In this document: positions 34,357 through 47,535 of the stretch, one piece after another | Position numbering within the stretch: position 1 is the stretch's first letter | How the letters are laid out: each line of letters starts with the position of its first letter | Assembly: GCA_949318235.1 (NCBI GenBank) | Contig: OX439131.1 | Location: 34,103,930 to 34,167,929 of the forward strand | DNA from: Ecdyonurus torrentis | Lineage: Eukaryota; Arthropoda; Insecta; Ephemeroptera; Heptageniidae | DNA: 64,000 nucleotides | Reading direction: 5' to 3' | Made by a program: the position numbers and the translations under genes | Notes under the pieces: generated by a model | Database searches by the model: none | What the model saw: the letters and a program-made list of their open reading frames with translations, nothing else | What the model was told of the DNA's origin: nothing

Positions 34357-35039
34357 ATTTAGGTAATCATTTTCTTTTAAAATCTGCTCTATTATATTAA
34401 TTTCTTCACATTCTTCTTATTACTTATTTCATTCAATCTTAGAAGAAGAACATGTGAATAATAAGGCAGAGACTATAAAATTCGCAATTGAATATGAGAA
34501 ACAAGTTGAATTTTTGTTCCTAGATGTAAGTGTAAAAAGACCTAAATAAAATAAAATTACTACTTCAATCTGTAGCAAAGTAACAGATAGTAAGAGTCTG
34601 TGAGAGATATTTAAATTTTAATTCAAATCGTTCACATTCTACGAAAACAGGTAAAAACAGCTATATTATTGCATAAAGCAAGAATGCACTGCAGTGATAA
34701 GAATGTAATAAACGAAAAAATATAATAAAATAGAGCAGATTTTAAAAGAAAATGACTGCATATAATTACCAAAAAAAAAAATTAAAAAAAAAAAAAAAAA
34801 AAGGACAGGACAGGAGAAAAGAAACCAGACGCAACTATCTGCATAATATAATCCCCTATGCAAGAATTAGGTGAAAAAATATAACGGGTATTGGCAAAGA
34901 AGTCAATCTTTGTATTTTTTTCTTCTTCAAAAGACATATTAAATTGAAATTTAGCACATATAAAAAAAAAAAAAAAAAAAAAAAAAACAGAAATAAATAA
35001 ATAAAAATATGAATAAAGCTGTAGTATAATAGTATACCC
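31943..35039. other. Gene-free AT-rich stretch
   Basis: Unique AT-rich sequence with a (TA)n(GT)n tract at 34316-34357 and A runs at 34782-34802 and 34963-34987. No exon or transposon terminus was recognised. Confidence 0.45.
34316..34357. repeat. (TA)n(GT)n compound microsatellite
   Basis: Eight or so TA units followed by about 13 GT units. Confidence 0.9.
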
Positions 35040-35307
35040 TGTCCTGTGTACTGCATTGGTTTTAAAATAAGAATAAAGGATTTCGCCGAATATGCCCCTC
35101 GAATGAAGTGGCTGGAAAGTAATTGTCACAACAAAAGCACGGTGTATCTTGCTGCATTTCTCCACCTTCTTATATCACTCGTATATGCGAGCACAAAAAT
35201 ATGCTTGCTTGCTTGACCAGCCGTGCACCTCTCTTTCTCTCTGTGCCACTGTCTCACTTCCTTTGTGAGTATCGTGCAAAACCAAACTAGACAGCAAACT
35301 ATCATCT

Positions 35308-35377
<70 letters not shown>

Positions 35378-35410
35378 TGTCATTACAACATGGTATTTTC
35401 TCGAGACAGG

Positions 35411-35462
<52 letters not shown>

Positions 35463-35690
35463 AAGGTGTGCACGAGCGTGCACCAGACAGACGGCTGGTC
35501 AAGTAGGCAAGCATATTTTGGTGCTCACACACGCTTAACATACGATAAGAAGACAGAGAAATGCAGCAGTCAACTGAGTCAACACACCTTATTGTTGTTC
35601 TAACAATTATTTTCTAGCGATTTCATTCGCATGGCATATTCGGCAAAATCCTTTAAAAACATTCTAGTACAGTATGTGTGAGAAAGAATA
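35040..35690. mobile_element. Fold-back element with (TC)n/(GA)n inner arms
   Basis: An imperfect palindrome centred near 35360. Paired blocks include GCCGAATATGCC (35085) with GGCATATTCGGC (35633), GCTGCATTTC (35151) with GAAATGCAGC (35558), and AATATGCTTGC...TTGACCAGCCG (left) with CGGCTGGTCAA...GCAAGCATATT (right). The innermost arms are a (TC)n tract at 35311-35375 and its complement (GA)n at 35413-35461, leaving a loop of about 37 bp. There is no coding capacity apart from low-complexity frames. The outer edges are approximate and no target duplication was identified. Confidence 0.65.
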
Positions 35691-36095
35691 AATCGAAGAA
35701 ATAGGTCGCCCTTTAGATATCAGGGTGAATGAACACAGGCAAAAAATAGAAAGAAGAGATACAACATATTATTCAAAACTTGTAGATCATGCGCTGTAGA
35801 ATAGCCATCAAATTCAATGGGATAAAACAAAAGTAATAGGAAGATTGTGAGTCACTATAAAAAAATAAAAATATTAGAAGAGAAGAAATGGCAAAAAGAA
35901 ACAATGAAACAATTAGTCAACCTAGTTTTGTATTGTCGCCTATTTGCATTCCACCAGATTTATGTAAAAAAGTGTACCACGTGACTGAGCAGGTGAAAAT
36001 ATAAACAAAACAAAAATACACCTGACGAGGACGAGCCACACCGCCCGCTGCGGCGGTCGGAGCGTCTCGTGAGCAAGAGTCAGTAAGCACATGTA

Positions 36096-36215
36096 CAGCT
36101 CTGGCCAAAAGTTCTCGAACGAGGCAGCGGCGGGCGCTGCGTCTTCTCATAATGATAACATAGGGTTGTTGCGGGTTGCCTATGCAAATCTTTCGGGAGC
36201 TTTTGGCCAGAGCTG
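36096..36215. mobile_element. Tc1-like MITE
   Basis: A 120-bp element with 24-25 bp inverted ends: CAGCTCTGGCCAAAAGTTCT at the left and the complement of CAGCTCTGGCCAAAAGCTCC at the right. It is flanked on both sides by TA (36094-36095 and 36216-36217), the Tc1/mariner target duplication. The GGCCAAAAG motif near the end is typical of Tc1-family termini. The interior is unusually GC-rich around 36120-36150 and encodes nothing recognisable. Confidence 0.75.
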
Positions 36216-36475
36216 TACAGTACAGTAGAAGGCAGACAATGTATATTTCTACAGTATATACGCCTTCGAAAACGTTGTAATTTGTTTATAGATTACATAG
36301 CTAAGTATATAAATATATGTATATATTTTTTAATCTGAATTGAGTGTTTTTATTAACTTGTAAGTAACAATTGGTGTTTGTGTGCTATTTTATCGTCAAA
36401 TCAATGAACGAGTGAAAACACATTGTCTTATAGAAGGAAAGACAAAAATGACTTTTTAGCATCATGTCAACTCGC

Positions 36476-36661
<186 letters not shown>

Positions 36662-36807
36662 ATAATATATATAACACTTAAAATATACGAGAAAATTATA
36701 CTAGTCCTCAGCACATATGTGTGCAATGACTTTTTTCTTTCTTTCTTTTTTTTTACTCATATATTTATCACTGCGATACATTTGCAAAAATTATTACCAT
36801 GCACGTA

Positions 36808-36810
<3 letters not shown>

Positions 36811-36855
<45 letters not shown>
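36811..36855. repeat. Poly-A tract
   Basis: About 45 consecutive A. Confidence 0.9.
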
Positions 36856-36856
<1 letters not shown>

Positions 36857-37213
36857 ATGGAAATTGTAAAAGTGTTGTAGTACATATTAAACTACTATAG
36901 ATGAAATGGAAATTTATAACTTAATTATTTTTGTACTTAATGAAACAAAATCGTGAATTTTATTTAAACTTAATATTGTGAACAGTGTGTAAAATTTTTA
37001 ATGTTGGTATACAAAGTTATTATTATTGTGTCATAGTTTTTGTTACACATAGTAGCATTTTTTTCTTTTCATTTTTCATATTTTTTACTATTTGCTTATA
37101 GTGGAATAATTAACAATTCTGAAAATGTAGCTCTTAGAAAAGTGTATTTTTGTCCAATACGTAAAGCGTCTTTATAGTATTTGTATCATTCCACTCTCTT
37201 GGTGTGCAGCCTA

Positions 37214-37275
37214 GAGGCAAGAGAGAGTATAATTACATATTTTACAAAATAGAACTTTAATATGGTGTAAATGGT

Positions 37276-37313
<38 letters not shown>

Positions 37314-37350
37314 TATGTTACAAAATAGAACTACAATGGTATAATGGTAG
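37214..37350. repeat. Imperfect direct duplication around a (GA)n tract
   Basis: The left copy has TTTTACAAAATAGAACTTTA then ATGGTGTAAATGGTAG. The right copy has GTTACAAAATAGAACTACAA then TGGTATAATGGTAG. A (GA)n tract at 37281-37310 separates them. Confidence 0.6.
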
Positions 37351-37446
37351 TATAACAATTCTACTTTTACAATAATATATTCAACAAAAATAAGGCATAT
37401 AGCTCTTTAAAGTGATTACTGATTAAGCTTAAACTTTAATAAATTG

Positions 37447-37584
<138 letters not shown>

Positions 37585-39470
37585 CACATTTTATAACTCT
37601 TATAATTTTGTCTATAGATGATATATTCAAAGTTGATAGTTTTAAAAGCATAATAAGAATAGTATAAAATGATAATGTTCATTTTGTTTAATTAAATATT
37701 ATTACCAAAAGTGATAACAAAACTTTGCTGTGTGTTTTATTTTAATTTGTGGTTCTTAGAGTTGTAAACTAGAATTTGTCACATTTTATTATATGTATCA
37801 AAAGCATTGAATAGTAATCTACTTTATATCAGAATTACTTTTACCGCAATAAAAGTAACATAAAAGTTATTCTGTTGTATTATAGATTGTTTTTAGAGTA
37901 ACGAAACTTTCCGGTCTTTTAGTAACTTTTGTGTTCTATATAGTTCTAATTTTGTATTAAAACACATATAATAGAATTTGTTTTGAATTTTTGTAATGGC
38001 TTACTTGCTTTATTTTTTAACTTTTTGAAATTTGAATGCAACAAAACAATGGAATATTCAATTGTAAACTGAATAATTTGCTACCATAAATACACTATAA
38101 AAATTAATTATTTAACAATTTATAGATTTAAAATATGTGAATTATTTTGCACTTAAGAATAACATTCATATACTAAAATGTAAGAAGTATCAATTTTTTA
38201 ATTTTACTGCATAAAATGATAATTATAAAACTGCAAATATAAAATAATATTAAGAAGTAGCAAAAAAATGATGCAAAGATTTAAGTTATTCTCTGCACAA
38301 TATTTCCCCTTTGATTGATCTGAAAACTAGAACACTTGCCTTGAACTATACATACATACTTTTTTTAATTAGATTGTGAGATTCTTTGTGCTCAACGGGT
38401 TGCCTATATTTTAGGATACTTTGCTTGCAATCACTGAGCGTATCGATGCCTTTATATACCTAGCACAACAATGTACTGATAATTTTTGTAATAATCTATC
38501 AAAATAAACCTCTCTCTGTTAATAATAATAATAATAATAATATAAAAATACTGGAAATATTTTTATATACATCAGTATACAGATGCTGTTTGAAATTTTG
38601 TTGTTTTTGTAACGTTTTTACCAAGTTAAATTAACTTTTTCTTTTTTTACCAAAAGTATTTTTAATATTGCAAGCTATACCAAATAAAATAAAACTGCTG
38701 CTGTTGCTTGTTCAAATTTAATATTATTATAAAAATAAACTCCAAATGAAAAACAAGTTTAAAATTTATTTTTTTATCGATACAGAATATAAATTAAATA
38801 AGTTACCTTATTTCTTATTATTTTTGTTTAAACATTTTGCTCATTGAGACATGCTAATAAAAATTTCTATAAACTTAATAACAAACATTTGTATCGATTT
38901 TAAAAACCTAGCTTACTATTAAAATTTTTGCTAGTGTCGTAGAAGAGAAACAATTCCACTGTCTGTACATTGGAACTTTGTAAAACCTCATTCTTATTTA
39001 CTGGAATTGTGTATGATCTTGTGAACTTGAGTTTTAAACTTTTTGAGAAAAAAAAAACGAAAGTACATAATATTATAGTCTTTTAGAAGAAGTTGTAACA
39101 ACGATTGAGACAATGATCGCTAAGGGACTTGCAATTAGAGTAAATGAGCGAAAACGACAGAGAGAATGTGGAGTAAAAATTACCTTTGAGTTAAGGATAA
39201 CGTTTCTAACCGTAGGCGCCTGTCTAGTCGTTTCACCTGCCTGCAATATAACTTTCAGTCAAATTACAAAATTATAAATTACACAAGAAGAAAGTATGCT
39301 ACTTTTCTTACAAAAATGTCTACCACAAAATTACCTGCTCAAAACATGATACTTTTGTGGTTGAAATGTCACTTAACGTTTAAGTCCATGCAGAATTTCG
39401 TTTCATTGAGATAAAAAATAAATAATAATCAATTCACAATTTTAAACTTTATAATTTTTGGAACATTGTG

Positions 39471-39474
<4 letters not shown>

Positions 39475-39555
<81 letters not shown>
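39475..39555. repeat. (TA)n microsatellite
   Basis: About 80 bp of uninterrupted TA. Confidence 0.95.
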
Positions 39556-40257
39556 TGTATTATAGTAAATTCCTGAATTGAAATATTAATTGTACATGAA
39601 TATAATGAATTCTCGTTTGTGGAACATCATAAATTAAATTATTTAATTTTTTTAGATTTCCATCACGTTTTCAAAAATTATATTAAAAAAATGGTAACAA
39701 ATTTAATTTGACACCATAGCTAAACAAATTAAAACCATAAAAAATGAGTTTTACAAATATATAATTTTATTTTTGTATCACATCGTAGTTCACTTTAATT
39801 TATTGAATTTGAAATAGTGATGTTTTTTTTATTTACTTTTTATCGATAGTTTGCTTAAAAATAAATATATATTATGTATATATTACAAAAAATTACAGAG
39901 ACCTCCTTTTTCTTAATATATTAATGTGTACACGTATAACGACTATTCATTAAAGAAAACATGAAAAATAGTAATAAAATCTCATAAATACCAATTTATA
40001 ATCAAATAATCAATGAATAATTATATTCAATAGGAAAATATAAACATGAAAATATAAAATAAATTTATTGAGATTTTTAAAATGGTGTTACAAATATATT
40101 AGCTAAAAAAAGGTCACATAAAATATTATAATGACTAACAGTGATATTATAGAATCATAAAGAAACAAAATTAATAAAGATGAAAAGATCTATATACAGA
40201 AATAGTTGATAATAATGCAAATAAAAATTAACATAACAAGGGACTAACGTTGTATTT

Positions 40258-40259
<2 letters not shown>

Positions 40260-40333
<74 letters not shown>
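40260..40333. repeat. (TA)n microsatellite
   Basis: About 74 bp of TA. Confidence 0.95.
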
Positions 40334-40335
<2 letters not shown>

Positions 40336-41065
40336 TATACCAATGATGTACAATTGAATTAACTACTGTATATATTGTAAAAGCAGATAATTAGAGGGTA
40401 AATAATACTGAATCAACAACTCGCGGTCAATTAATTGCATCAATTGTATACCAGTTGGCAATTATATGCATGCATGATTATGGATAATGTGACACATGGA
40501 AAAGCAATGCATTAAATGCTAATTGTATTAACACAGATTATATGTATGTTATTTTTTGTAATGCACTGATTACTATACATAATTATCTAAAATACAAATT
40601 GTAATAATGCTGTGTGTTTAATATATTAATGCATGTTACAGTAGCCGTGATTATACTTTATAATGGTTATTACAGAAAAATGATTAAAAATATAAATTAT
40701 ACCAAAAATACGTTTATTATAATTGTAAATTAGATTTGGCTGCAATATGTGACAGTTATTATATAGCAAATAAATTTCATTGGCTTAAAATGTGTATTGC
40801 AGTATGTACTTAATGTTACCATATATTCTATTTTAATTTACAATGTACCTTATACCAATATTTTATTGTTATTTTAGAACTTACAGATTGATAGTCTTAT
40901 ATAACTATATTATATAAATAATTGAATTTTGCATACAATTACATGATTATTAACATTAACACACATACTTTTTACAATACTCTTCATGTGAATCTCATAA
41001 AAATACTTTGAATAAAATTATGTAAATCATTGATTTTTTTTTTTTTCTTCTTCTTGTTCTTGCAG

Positions 41066-41194
41066 ATGATGCTCGGTGGATGGTCGTGGTGCGGACCTGG
41101 CGCTGTGCTGATGCGGCGCACCTTCGTCACCACGCCGCCTCTCAACCTGCCATGTTGTCACATGTGCGTCACGCTGCTTGCCAACCAGCCATGA
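41066..41194 (+). other. Upstream reading frame overlapping the dpr start (ATGA)
   Basis: The exon opens directly with ATG at 41066 after the splice acceptor. This frame runs 42 codons and ends in TGA at 41192-41194, so its stop overlaps the ATG at 41191 chosen for dpr in an ATGA arrangement. The peptide resembles nothing I know. It may reduce dpr translation or allow coupled re-initiation. In-frame dpr ATGs at 41080 and 41152 weaken that reading. Confidence 0.4.
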
Positions 41195-44100
41195 GGCGAG
41201 CTCGCCTCTACACTCTGCTGGCAACCATGCACATTGTGACGTGCTGCTGTCGAGGTAACTCAACATCTCATCTCTTGTACTTATTATTATAGTATTTAAT
41301 TAAATAGTAAAACACCATCAGAATGATTGAAAACTATTATTAAAATTTTGAGCTGAGAGTTCATAAAAAAAAAAAAAAGTATATTATACATCATGTATAT
41401 TATATAAACTATTAATATATCATTTTAATATCACAATAAATTAAAAATGTGTCAAATTTAATGATGTCATTATTTTGTCACCACACAACTAAAAATTTAA
41501 CAGCAATAAAATTGCAGAATTTTTTTCATTCCTATACTGTATATTCAATTTATATATTTGATATTTCGTTTTTCCAGAACATAAAGAAGAAAAAACGGTG
41601 ATTTTATTAGATGTATTTATTTGCGTATGGATAAAGTAGATAGACAATTGACAATGCTTAAAAAAAAGTTTCATATTTTATTAAAGGAATTGTTAAAGAT
41701 AGCGTACTTTTATTTTTTCCTCAGAAATTTCCACAACATAAGAAACAGTTTTGTTTTTTTTGCCATTAGAGTGTTTATCAAATTTTTATACAAATAATTG
41801 TAATAACTGCACGTGTTTTCAGTATCTCGAGCCGCAATCGTAACTGAAGGCGCACTGTCGTCAGCGGTGCCCAGTCAGGTGGCAAATGTCCCAGTCGCCT
41901 CCTCAGATCCAGCAGTTCGCACAGAATCCCCTAAGCTTCTTGGTTACATCTTTGACACGCACTCGAGCTTGAAACATCATCATCATGATCATCGCTGGGG
42001 ACCTCACTTTGAAGAAACTTACAATGTTACCAACATGACAGTACAAGTTGGCAGTACTGCTACATTAGACTGCCGTATTAGTCTTCTGCAGGACAAAACA
42101 GTAAGAAAACATAATAATAACATATGCATATTATACATAATAAGACATTTAGTCTCATTCAATATAAAAACACAAAAAGTTTCAGTTTTATGATAGTAAA
42201 TTTTATAGTAATAAGTTAATTGCCCTGGCCTGACAGATCCAAGTTATTGATTTGTTCACTCTTTTCTTAACAGAAACGTGAAACTGTTAAATTAAGTGAA
42301 TGGAGGTTATTTCTTTAAAAGTTTCTTTAAAAAGTTCTCTGGCTTAAAACACATAAAAGTATGTCTTGTATTTCTCATTTAAGTTTCTTCGAAATCGGTG
42401 GAGCAGTTTTCTCAAAAATTGAAAAAGAAGAATTTATTTTCCCCATAAGCGTAAAATGTTAAATTAGGAGACCCTTAGTTTTCTCCGCGTCTTTCTCCCC
42501 GCGCGCTAAACCAATAAGCTCCATTGAATTCACTGTCACTTAATTACCAGCATATCTACTATAATACAATTTATAAAAACATTTGTTTTATTGAATCTAA
42601 TTTTGGTATCCTTATGAAAAGCAGATATATTTCAAAAATCCTGATTGATATTAACGTTTCAGGTTTCTTGGGTACGGAGAAAGAACGATGATCAACTTGA
42701 GTTGCTGACGGTGGGGCTTCACACTTACAGTGGAGACTCACGCTATACAATTGAGTTCCAATATCCAAATAATTGGCGCCTGCAAATCAAGTTTTCCAAC
42801 AAACGAGACGAGGGGGTTTATGAATGCCAGATTTCAACGCATCCTCCTAGAGTAATACTAGTCAATCTACACATCAAAGGTGAAACTTTGTTTAACATTT
42901 ATGATAAAGATATAACTCAAAGTGCTTTGATTATAATCAAATCAAAATATGAAATGTACATTGTATATGAAAAACTGACATTTTTAATGTGGTTTTATTA
43001 TCATATTATAATTATTATTTTAGTATTGCTATTTGATTTTTAACAGATTTTTTTAATGAGTCCTCTACTTTAAAATTGCATGACTATTTAGTCATTTTAA
43101 ACATTCTTGTTTGTCTATACTAGACAATTAAAATAAGTAAATTATTCATCATATACTTTAATTCTGTAGTTTAAAACTAAAAAAATGGATGAAGCAATTT
43201 TAAACTTGATTATAATACATAATCTGAACTGCAGCTCCTGAGGTGCTGATAGTGGACGAGCAGGGTCAGCCACTTTACGAGAAATATTACAGGGCAGACA
43301 GCACGATCCAATTGACGTGCCTCGTGCGCCACGTCGCAATGACGTCTTCCTACGTCATGTGGATCCACGGAAACAATACGCTCAACTATGATCTGACCCG
43401 TGGGGGTATCAGGTAAATTTAAATACAGAAAAATAATAATATATATTATGTTTATAGTTATGTTTAGATGAGTGGTTCTAAACAAAGAAATGTTATTCTA
43501 CTTTGGTATTAGCATTTTTTTTAAAAAAAATCGTTAATAACGATGTATAGAAAACAAAAACGTATTGGCTGACAGTTATTATGGCATCTTGGATATTGCT
43601 TTCACTGCAGTTTAAGTTATTTTTTTTAAACCAATGTTAATTAATTATAGAGTCATTGTAAACTATATCAATGTGCTGCTTTCATAACTGAATTTTTCGT
43701 CACAGAATTACGTTCACAGCGAATCCTTAATTTGCTGGTGCTATAAGATTTACATAAAATTTTGTAAGTTTATGTCATTCTTAACTTTTGATTGTTTTCA
43801 TAGTGTTAAGACAGATTTGATGGAGGAGGGTGCCAACAGTTCGCTGGCGGTAGCAAGAGCGGAGAAATCTGACAGTGGCAACTACACGTGCTCAATATCA
43901 CCCACCGAGTTTGCCACCGTCGCTGTGCACGTGCTCAATGGTAATGTCTCGCGGTATTGTACGCACCACTTTGTTACGTGTGTGGAAATAACGTATGTAA
44001 AACATGAGTGGAAAGCAACTATTAGTTTATATAGGCAAATAAACTTCTTTTTTTTTTTTCATTCAAAAATCAAGATTTTGTTTTTATTTTTCTGTTGAAA

Positions 44101-44526
44101 GAAATTTTATTAATTTCTTATTCTTTCAGTTAGAGTGAAAGACTAAACAAGTGGTTTATTAAATTATATAAAAATTAGTTACATGCATCCTCAAAAAATG
44201 GTATAATTTATAATTGTTAAAAAAAAAACTTTAATAAAACCCATGAAAATTATTTTACAATCTTGAAACTTTAATTCAATATAAAAGAACCCACAAAGCT
44301 ATGTTATAATAATACGTTATACTTCAGAATAAAATGTATCATTGTATTATTTGTAATTATTGATATTGCCTGTAACTTTGTTGTTACATCAATAAATAGT
44401 TATGCCTATTTTGTTCAAGGAGAAAACCCAGCTGAATTACATTATGGAAGCCATGCATCCTCCAGTCTGTGCGCACAATTCATTCTACTCTCTCTTCTTC
44501 TTTTCCTCGTACCAGTCATCAGATGA
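41191..44526 (+). CDS. Dpr-family two-Ig-domain neuronal surface protein (dpr18/dpr20-like)
   Basis: Exons: 41191-41254, 41823-42100, 42663-42879, 43235-43412, 43804-43940, 44420-44526, all GT-AG with matching phases, giving 326 aa. Residues 1-21 form a short hydrophobic leader (LYTLLATMHIV). A low-complexity linker with HHHHDH (73-78) precedes Ig domain 1 (Cys105, Trp117, Cys169, with DEGVYECQI) and Ig domain 2 (Cys215, Cys275, with SDSGNYTCSI). The last exon ends in a small-residue patch and a hydrophobic tail (FILLSLLLFLVPVIR), as expected for a GPI anchor signal. In flies, Dpr proteins bind DIP partners on other neurons during synaptic matching; that role is inferred here. The motifs LLQDKTVSW, ECQISTHPPRV and GANSSL resemble the dpr18/dpr20 type, but the exact orthologue is from memory. 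The start could instead be 41080 or 41152; 41191 has a purine at -3 and gives the best leader. Confidence 0.92.
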
Positions 44527-45594
44527 GAAAAAAAGATCAACTCTGTCGTGTGTACCGTTCATGTTTTTAAGACAAGATTTTAAAACATAATTTTTTTATA
44601 AAGTGAGAGGGATTAGCTGATACGTACGTAAATATAACAAATCCCCACTTTTAACTATATAACCTATGATTCTTTTTATATCTACATACACCAAAAATAA
44701 GTTAATTGGTATATTTACCAAAAATTAGATAAAATAGAGAGATCCCAGCTTTTGTGTATTTTATGCATATCCCCTACTACGCTGTTGGAATTTAAAGTAC
44801 TGCGAACTCTGCAGTAGATGACAAAGTGTATGGAAAAACAATGCATCTTTGAACATCTTTTATCTAAATAAGTTGGTAGAATACCAACGTGTACAAAGAC
44901 AATTTTTGTGTGTGATTTATATAGTTGGCGTTGTTTACGTTTATTGAAAATAAAAATTATAATAAATTGTATGTTAATATTAAGAAAGAAAAATTATTTG
45001 AAAATTATGTTATTAAAAATTATTATAAAAAATTGTAATAAAAAAAGTACGTGTATTTAATAAAGTGAGTTCATTATAATGGAAAAGTGAAAATGTGAGA
45101 ACAATTTTTGGGACATTTAAAAATTCCAAGCAAAAGGATAATTTTTTACAAAAATGACATATTCAAAAACGAATAAAATAAATGTGTTAAAAAATTAATA
45201 TAAAATATTATATGTATGAATGCGAAAAATAAAATTATGTGAATAATTAAGTTGTGTCAGTTTTATTAAGATATTCTACAAATAATTTGAACAAATAATT
45301 AACAGTATTAACACTCAACGTAATAAAAAAATTAATAGAAAATAATATACAATATTATTATATTAGAATATTTATAGACTTATTGTATACATTAATATAT
45401 ATTATATATAATAATACTGTACATATATATGCATTTAATAACTTTCTAATTTTAAACAGCAGTTTCATTTTTATGGATTTGCAACGGGGATGCCTTGATT
45501 GCAGGCATTGAAATCTTTTTATGTACAGTATTTCGGCCTTTTGAATCTCTATTATAACGCAACAAATCATTGCTTCTCCTCCTTTTCATATTTT

Positions 45595-45599
<5 letters not shown>

Positions 45600-45648
<49 letters not shown>
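45600..45648. repeat. Poly-A tract
   Basis: About 49 consecutive A, followed by two copies of CTAAAA. No retroposon body is visible upstream. Confidence 0.9.
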
Positions 45649-45650
<2 letters not shown>

Positions 45651-45898
45651 AAAACTAAAACTAAATTTGTAAAATTTGTAGATTTTTTTAATGTATTACC
45701 ATAGTAAAATATACCTATGCTATGGTATTACTTATATAAATTCAAATTATATTTTTAGACATTATTTTTATTTTGTAATCAAGCAATATATTGAAAAAGA
45801 AAACACTGATAAAAAAAAGAAAGAAAAGATTTGATAGTGATAGTAAGATTTTTGGCAAATTAAGTTAATGAAAGTGATATATTATTTTATAAAATGGA

Positions 45899-45904
45899 TT
45901 TATT
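45899..45904 (-). terminator. Candidate polyadenylation signal of CCBE1
   Basis: AATAAA on the minus strand about 165 nt past the CCBE1 stop. In AT-rich DNA this motif is common by chance. Confidence 0.3.
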
Positions 45905-46068
45905 ATTAAATAAAAGTACAGATTGTATATTTTTATTATTTTTTTATCAGATTGTGTTATCTAGAATGCATCTTCGTTCATATAGCTTTAAAACAAAAAT
46001 GTAGAAAAAGGAAAATTTTCAACAATAGCCGATGTACTTAGATATTAAAAGTATATGTACACACAAAA

Positions 46069-47450
46069 TTACTGCTGCTCTTGCTTTTCTGTCGTCATCT
46101 CGTCCTCCAGTTCAAAGCTGCGTAGCACGAGGTCAATACCAGACGTTGCAGATACCGCAGGAGAGGCGTGACCCTCAAGCAATCTTTGTTGACGTTTCTT
46201 CTCTCTGTATAATTGTTGTTTCAGTGCTAGTCTTAGGTCAAAACGAGGAGGCCTACAAAATTATATAAAAATATTTTCAATGTGTAACTAAAAATATTGT
46301 AGGTACTATGACAGTATACAGTATAACTACACTATAGCATTTTAGAAAAATTAAAATAGTAAATTATACGTCAAAATTAAATCTAAAATTCAAAAGTAAA
46401 GTAAGGTCACAAATTTTGTTGTATTTTAAAAAGGCAGTTTTACTCTGCCAGGAAAATATAAACGTAAACAAATTGTCTAAAGTTTCAAAATGTAAGATAA
46501 AACAGGACATTTAATAATGACTAATAATTTAATGAAACAAATACAATAGGCTGTGATAGCTAGACTATGAAAATATGTTTAGTTATTAAAAAGAGCTTGG
46601 TAAGCTATAAAGGTAAGAAGAGTCAGAAGAAAGATAGAATTTCACAAAGTATTTTGAATCTGTATACATTTAGTACATTGCATTTTTTTTACACAATACT
46701 TAAGCAATTCTATTATTTTAACAACAGGATAAATAATATATAATATATTTTATTAGATTTCAAAGATATTCTCTAATGCACCAAATAATATACTTATATA
46801 AAATACTCACTTTTCTCCCTTGAAAACTTTATCCTGTAGTTTCGTGATATCGTGACGTAGGTCTGCCAAAAGTAGAAGGAAGTAATCCAGTGAGCCCACC
46901 ATAGCCTCTCCGCGTTCTCCCTGGGGACCTGGAGCACCTTCATCGCCCTTTGGACCCTCCTTACCAGAGGCTCCAGGGGGGCCCTAATAACATAACAACT
47001 TTTTTTCTTACATTTTTTTCCTTTTATGTATATTTATTACTAATTTTTTACTATAGTTTACTTTTTTTATTTTATGAAATTAATTCTTACCCTGCATATT
47101 ATAAAAAGTCAGGATAAGTTTATTTTTTTTTTTATTTTTGCATTTATTTATAAAGCATATAATTGTTTAATAATTTAAAATTTAAACGCATCTAATATTT
47201 TTTAGTATTTGTATATGGTATGTTTTTGGGTATGTACATATTATATATTTTTATATAATAGAGCAAAAGACTTTTTGTACATTAACATAGTTAATCACAT
47301 CTATCGGCAACTTACAAAGAAGTTTGAAACACCATAAAAATATCAAATGTATATCACTATATCAATGCGAGGTAATGCACTATTGATAATTGTAATGAGG
47401 TGTACTAAAAAATTTTAGGGGGTAATTTTATTGCATATTCTAAAAGAGTA

Positions 47451-47535
<85 letters not shown>

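Larger units (their letters stand above)
44527..46068. other. Intergenic region between convergent dpr and CCBE1
   Basis: AT-rich, without exons. Plus-strand AATAAA motifs at 44949-44954 and 45059-45064 could serve dpr, and a minus-strand AATAAA at 45899-45904 could serve CCBE1. A 49-bp poly-A tract occupies about 45600-45648. Confidence 0.5.

Noticed and set aside
35126..35483. Leu-Ser / Arg-Glu repeat frames over 100 aa
   Set aside because: They arise from the complementary TC and GA tracts of the fold-back element.
36811..36855. Poly-A tracts as retroposon (SINE/LINE) tails
   Set aside because: No conserved body, internal promoter or target duplication is visible next to this tract or those at 27313 and 45600.
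41027..41266. 79-aa minus-strand frame over the first dpr exon
   Set aside because: Shadow of the GC-rich dpr exon; the plus-strand splice sites and phases explain the region.
42361..42480. Segment with TCGAAATCGGTGGAGCAG in dpr intron 2, reminiscent of retroelement or MITE sequence
   Set aside because: Only one short motif is suggestive; no ends, duplication or coding remnants could be defined.
46032..46268. 78-aa plus-strand frame
   Set aside because: It lies opposite the last CCBE1 exon, which has matching phase and a coherent coiled, charged tail on the minus strand.
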